Assembly (NCBI GenBank): GCA_904066235.2
Contig: CAJFCV020000001.1
Coordinates: forward strand, 11,651,291 to 11,715,290
DNA: 64,000 bases
Origin: Bursaphelenchus xylophilus
Taxonomy: Eukaryota > Nematoda > Chromadorea > Rhabditida > Aphelenchoididae
Reading direction: 5' to 3'
In this document: piece by piece, positions 62,521-64,000 of the stretch
Numbering within the stretch: position 1 is the stretch's first letter
Layout of the letters: the number at the start of each line of letters is the position of its first letter
The notes under the pieces: generated by a model
Seen by the model: only the letters and a program-made list of their open reading frames with translations
Told to the model about the DNA's origin: nothing
Databases searched by the model: none
Position numbers and translations under genes: made by a program

Positions 62521-64000
62521 GTATGTCTTGTCAATACACTCCGTCATCACTAATTCACCTTTTTTCAAAACCGGTGTCTAGTATAATATCAGAGTTTTTG
62601 GCCTCGGGCGGGCGTAATTTGATTCCAAAAATGCTGAAACTTGCCATGCTAAAATCTCAGGCGATTAGCTTTCGAATGGTGTATGTCTTGTCAATTCACT
62701 CCTTCATCACTAATTCACTTTTTTTAAAACCGGTGTCTAGTATAATATCAGAGTTTTTGGCCTCGGGCGGGCGTAATTTGATTCCAAAAATGCTGAAACT
62801 TGCCATGCTAAAATCTCAGGCGATTAGCTTTCGAATGGTGTATGTCTTGTCAATTCACTCCGTCATCACTAATTCACCTTTTTTCAAAACCGGTGTCTAG
62901 TATAATATCAGAGTTTTTCGCCCAGTGTCGGCGTAATTTGATTCCAAAAATGCTGAAACTTGCCATGCTAAAATCTCAGGCGATTAGCTTTCGAATGGTG
63001 TATGTCTTGTCAATTCACTCCTTCATCACTAATTCACTTTTTTTAAAACCGGTGTCTAGTATAATATCAGAGTTTTTGGCCTCGGGCGGGCGTAATTTGA
63101 TTCCAAAAATGCTGAAACTTGCCATGCTAAAATCTCAGGCGATTAGCTTTCGAATGGTGTATGTCTTGTCAATTCACTCCGTCATCACTAATTCACCTTT
63201 TTTCAAAACCGGTGTCTAGTATAATATCAGAGTTTTTCGCCCAGTGTCGGCGTAATTTGATTCCAAAAATGCTGAAACTTGCCATGCTAAAATCTCAGGC
63301 GATTAGCTTTCGAATGGTGTATGTCTTGTCAATTCACTCCTTCATCACTAATTCACTTTTTTTAAAACCGGTGTCTAGTATAATATCAGAGTTTTTGGCC
63401 TCGGGCGGGCGTAATTTGATTCCAAAAATGCTGAAACTTGCCATGCTAAAATCTCAGGCCATTAGCTTTCGAATGGTGTATGTCTTGTCAATTTACTCCG
63501 TCATCACTAATTCACCTTTTTTCAAAACCGGTGTCTAGTATAATATCAGAGTGTTTCGCCCAGTGTGGGCGTAGTTTGATTCCAAAAATGCTGAAACTTG
63601 CCATGCTAAAATCTCAGGCGACTAGCTTTCGAATGGTGTATGTCTTGTCAATTCACTCCTTCATCACTAATTCACTTTTTTTAAAACCGGTGTCTAGTAT
63701 AATATCAGAGTTTTTGGCCTCGGGCGGGCGTAATTTGATTCCAAAAATGCTGAAACTTGCCATGCTAAAATCTCAGGCGATTAGCTTTCGAATTGTGTAT
63801 GTCTTGTCAATTCACTCCTTCATCACTAATTCACTTTTTTTTAAAACCGGTGTCTAGTATAATATCATAGTTTTTCGCCCAGTGTCGGCGTAATTTGATT
63901 CCAAAAATGCTGAAACTTGCCATGCTAAAATCTCAGGCGATTAGCTTTCGAATGGTGTATGTCTTGTCAATTCACTCCGTCATCACTAATTCACCTTTTT
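62520..64000 (+). repeat. 319-bp dimer HOR to the window end
   Basis: Equivalent monomers start near 62,521, 62,840, 63,159 and 63,478, each 319 bp apart. One monomer has 6 T-C and either 'cagtgtcggcgtaatttg' or 'cctcgggcgggcg'; its partner has 7 T and 'cctcgggcgggcg'. The linked variants 'ttcgaattgtgtatg' and 'atcatagtttttcg' at 62,035-62,115 recur at 63,790-63,870, offset 1,755 bp (eleven monomers). The array continues past base 64,000 in mid-monomer. Confidence 0.88.

Larger units (their letters stand above)
1..64000 (+). repeat. 160-bp tandem satellite array filling the window
   Basis: The same unit recurs with a 160-bp period from the first to the last base; the starter 'gtatgtcttg' is seen at 1, then 'gtacgtcttg' at 161, and so on, giving about 400 copies. 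Most copies are 160 bp; a common variant is 159 bp because its T-run is one base shorter (7 T then AAAA instead of 8 T, or instead of CC-6T-C-AAAA). Copies differ mainly at a few recurring diagnostic sites: the T-tract, bases 71-100 around the dyad, and bases 136-150. The orientation is uniform except for 29,576-32,370. No unique sequence or mobile element interrupts it. Established knowledge: arrays of this size with HOR structure are typical of eukaryotic centromeric or pericentromeric heterochromatin; the centromeric role here is inference. The satellite family is not recognised. Confidence 0.98.

Noticed and set aside
1..64000. TATAAT in 'gtataatatcag' as a promoter -10 or TATA box
   Set aside because: Present in practically every monomer at the same place as part of the consensus; no gene follows and no matching upstream element is evident.
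1..64000. CRISPR array or other spaced direct repeat
   Set aside because: The full 160-bp unit is repeated with no unique spacers, and variation is at diagnostic point sites, unlike repeat-spacer structure.
1..64000. 160-bp monomer as a dimer of two 80-bp halves
   Set aside because: The two halves of the consensus show no convincing alignment by eye; only short internal repeats (AATTCAC twice, ATGCT[G/A]AAA twice) are present.
1..64000. T-run of 6-8 bases as a terminator or RNA polymerase III stop signal
   Set aside because: No A/B box or other RNA gene elements are apparent nearby, and the tract occurs in every monomer.
1..64000. Assignment to a named satellite family or species
   Set aside because: I do not recognise the sequence. 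A search of the consensus monomer against satellite and genome databases would decide; nothing visible here supports a specific name.

Overview
The whole 64-kb window is one satellite-DNA array: about 400 head-to-tail copies of a monomer of 160 bp (often 159 bp). I found no gene, RNA gene, transposable element or other non-satellite sequence in it. Both window edges lie inside the array, so the true array is longer. The consensus monomer is about 41% GC by hand count. With 'gtatgtcttg' as monomer position 1, its landmarks are a direct repeat AATTCAC (13-19 and 32-38), a T-tract/A-tract (40-50), an ACCGGT site (50-55), a short dyad CGCCCA-GTG-TGGGCG (80-94), a second short direct repeat ATGCT[G/A]AAA (111-119 and 126-134), and a TTCGAA site (151-156). 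This scale and uniformity is typical of a eukaryotic centromeric or pericentromeric (less likely subtelomeric) satellite. I do not recognise the satellite family or the species. CpG is not depleted (about 6 per monomer, close to expectation), which fits a genome with little CpG methylation, such as many insects, or very recent homogenisation, but does not prove either.

Layout. 1-1,280: a diverged subfamily. 1,281-11,340: fairly uniform monomers with local higher-order repeats (HORs) of 2, 5, 6 and 8 monomers. 11,340-14,290: an HOR in which one monomer class varies between three and one copies. 14,290-20,400: 4-monomer HORs and a tandem 16-monomer (2.56 kb) duplication. 20,400-29,575: a very homogeneous field of 'cttaggaggttacc' monomers, interrupted by two cassettes of another class and containing a duplication at exactly 4,000 bp offset. 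29,576-32,370: about 17.5 monomers in INVERTED orientation, with a clean left breakpoint and a composite right breakpoint. 32,371-36,160: a cassette-bearing 7-monomer HOR and mixed monomers. 36,160-51,400: nested large duplications (offsets near 5.1, 5.4, 6.87, 7.67 and 7.83 kb) whose copies differ by whole numbers of monomers. 51,400-56,290: a field with 'gcgggcgcag' monomers, including a 481-bp trimer HOR. 56,290-64,000: dimer and trimer HORs (319 and 479 bp) built from a 'cctcgggcgggcg' monomer class.

Nothing here works together as genes. The many short reading frames are a by-product of the monomer sequence: 159 bp is a multiple of three, so runs of 159-bp monomers stay open as an artificial 53-residue repeat. 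The most interesting content is the organisation: the inverted segment with its junctions and private variants, the nested multi-kilobase duplications differing by exact monomer counts, and a monomer motif that is both a dyad and a near match to the CENP-B box core. Boundaries between subregions were placed by eye from diagnostic variants and are accurate to about one monomer unless a junction is given to the base.
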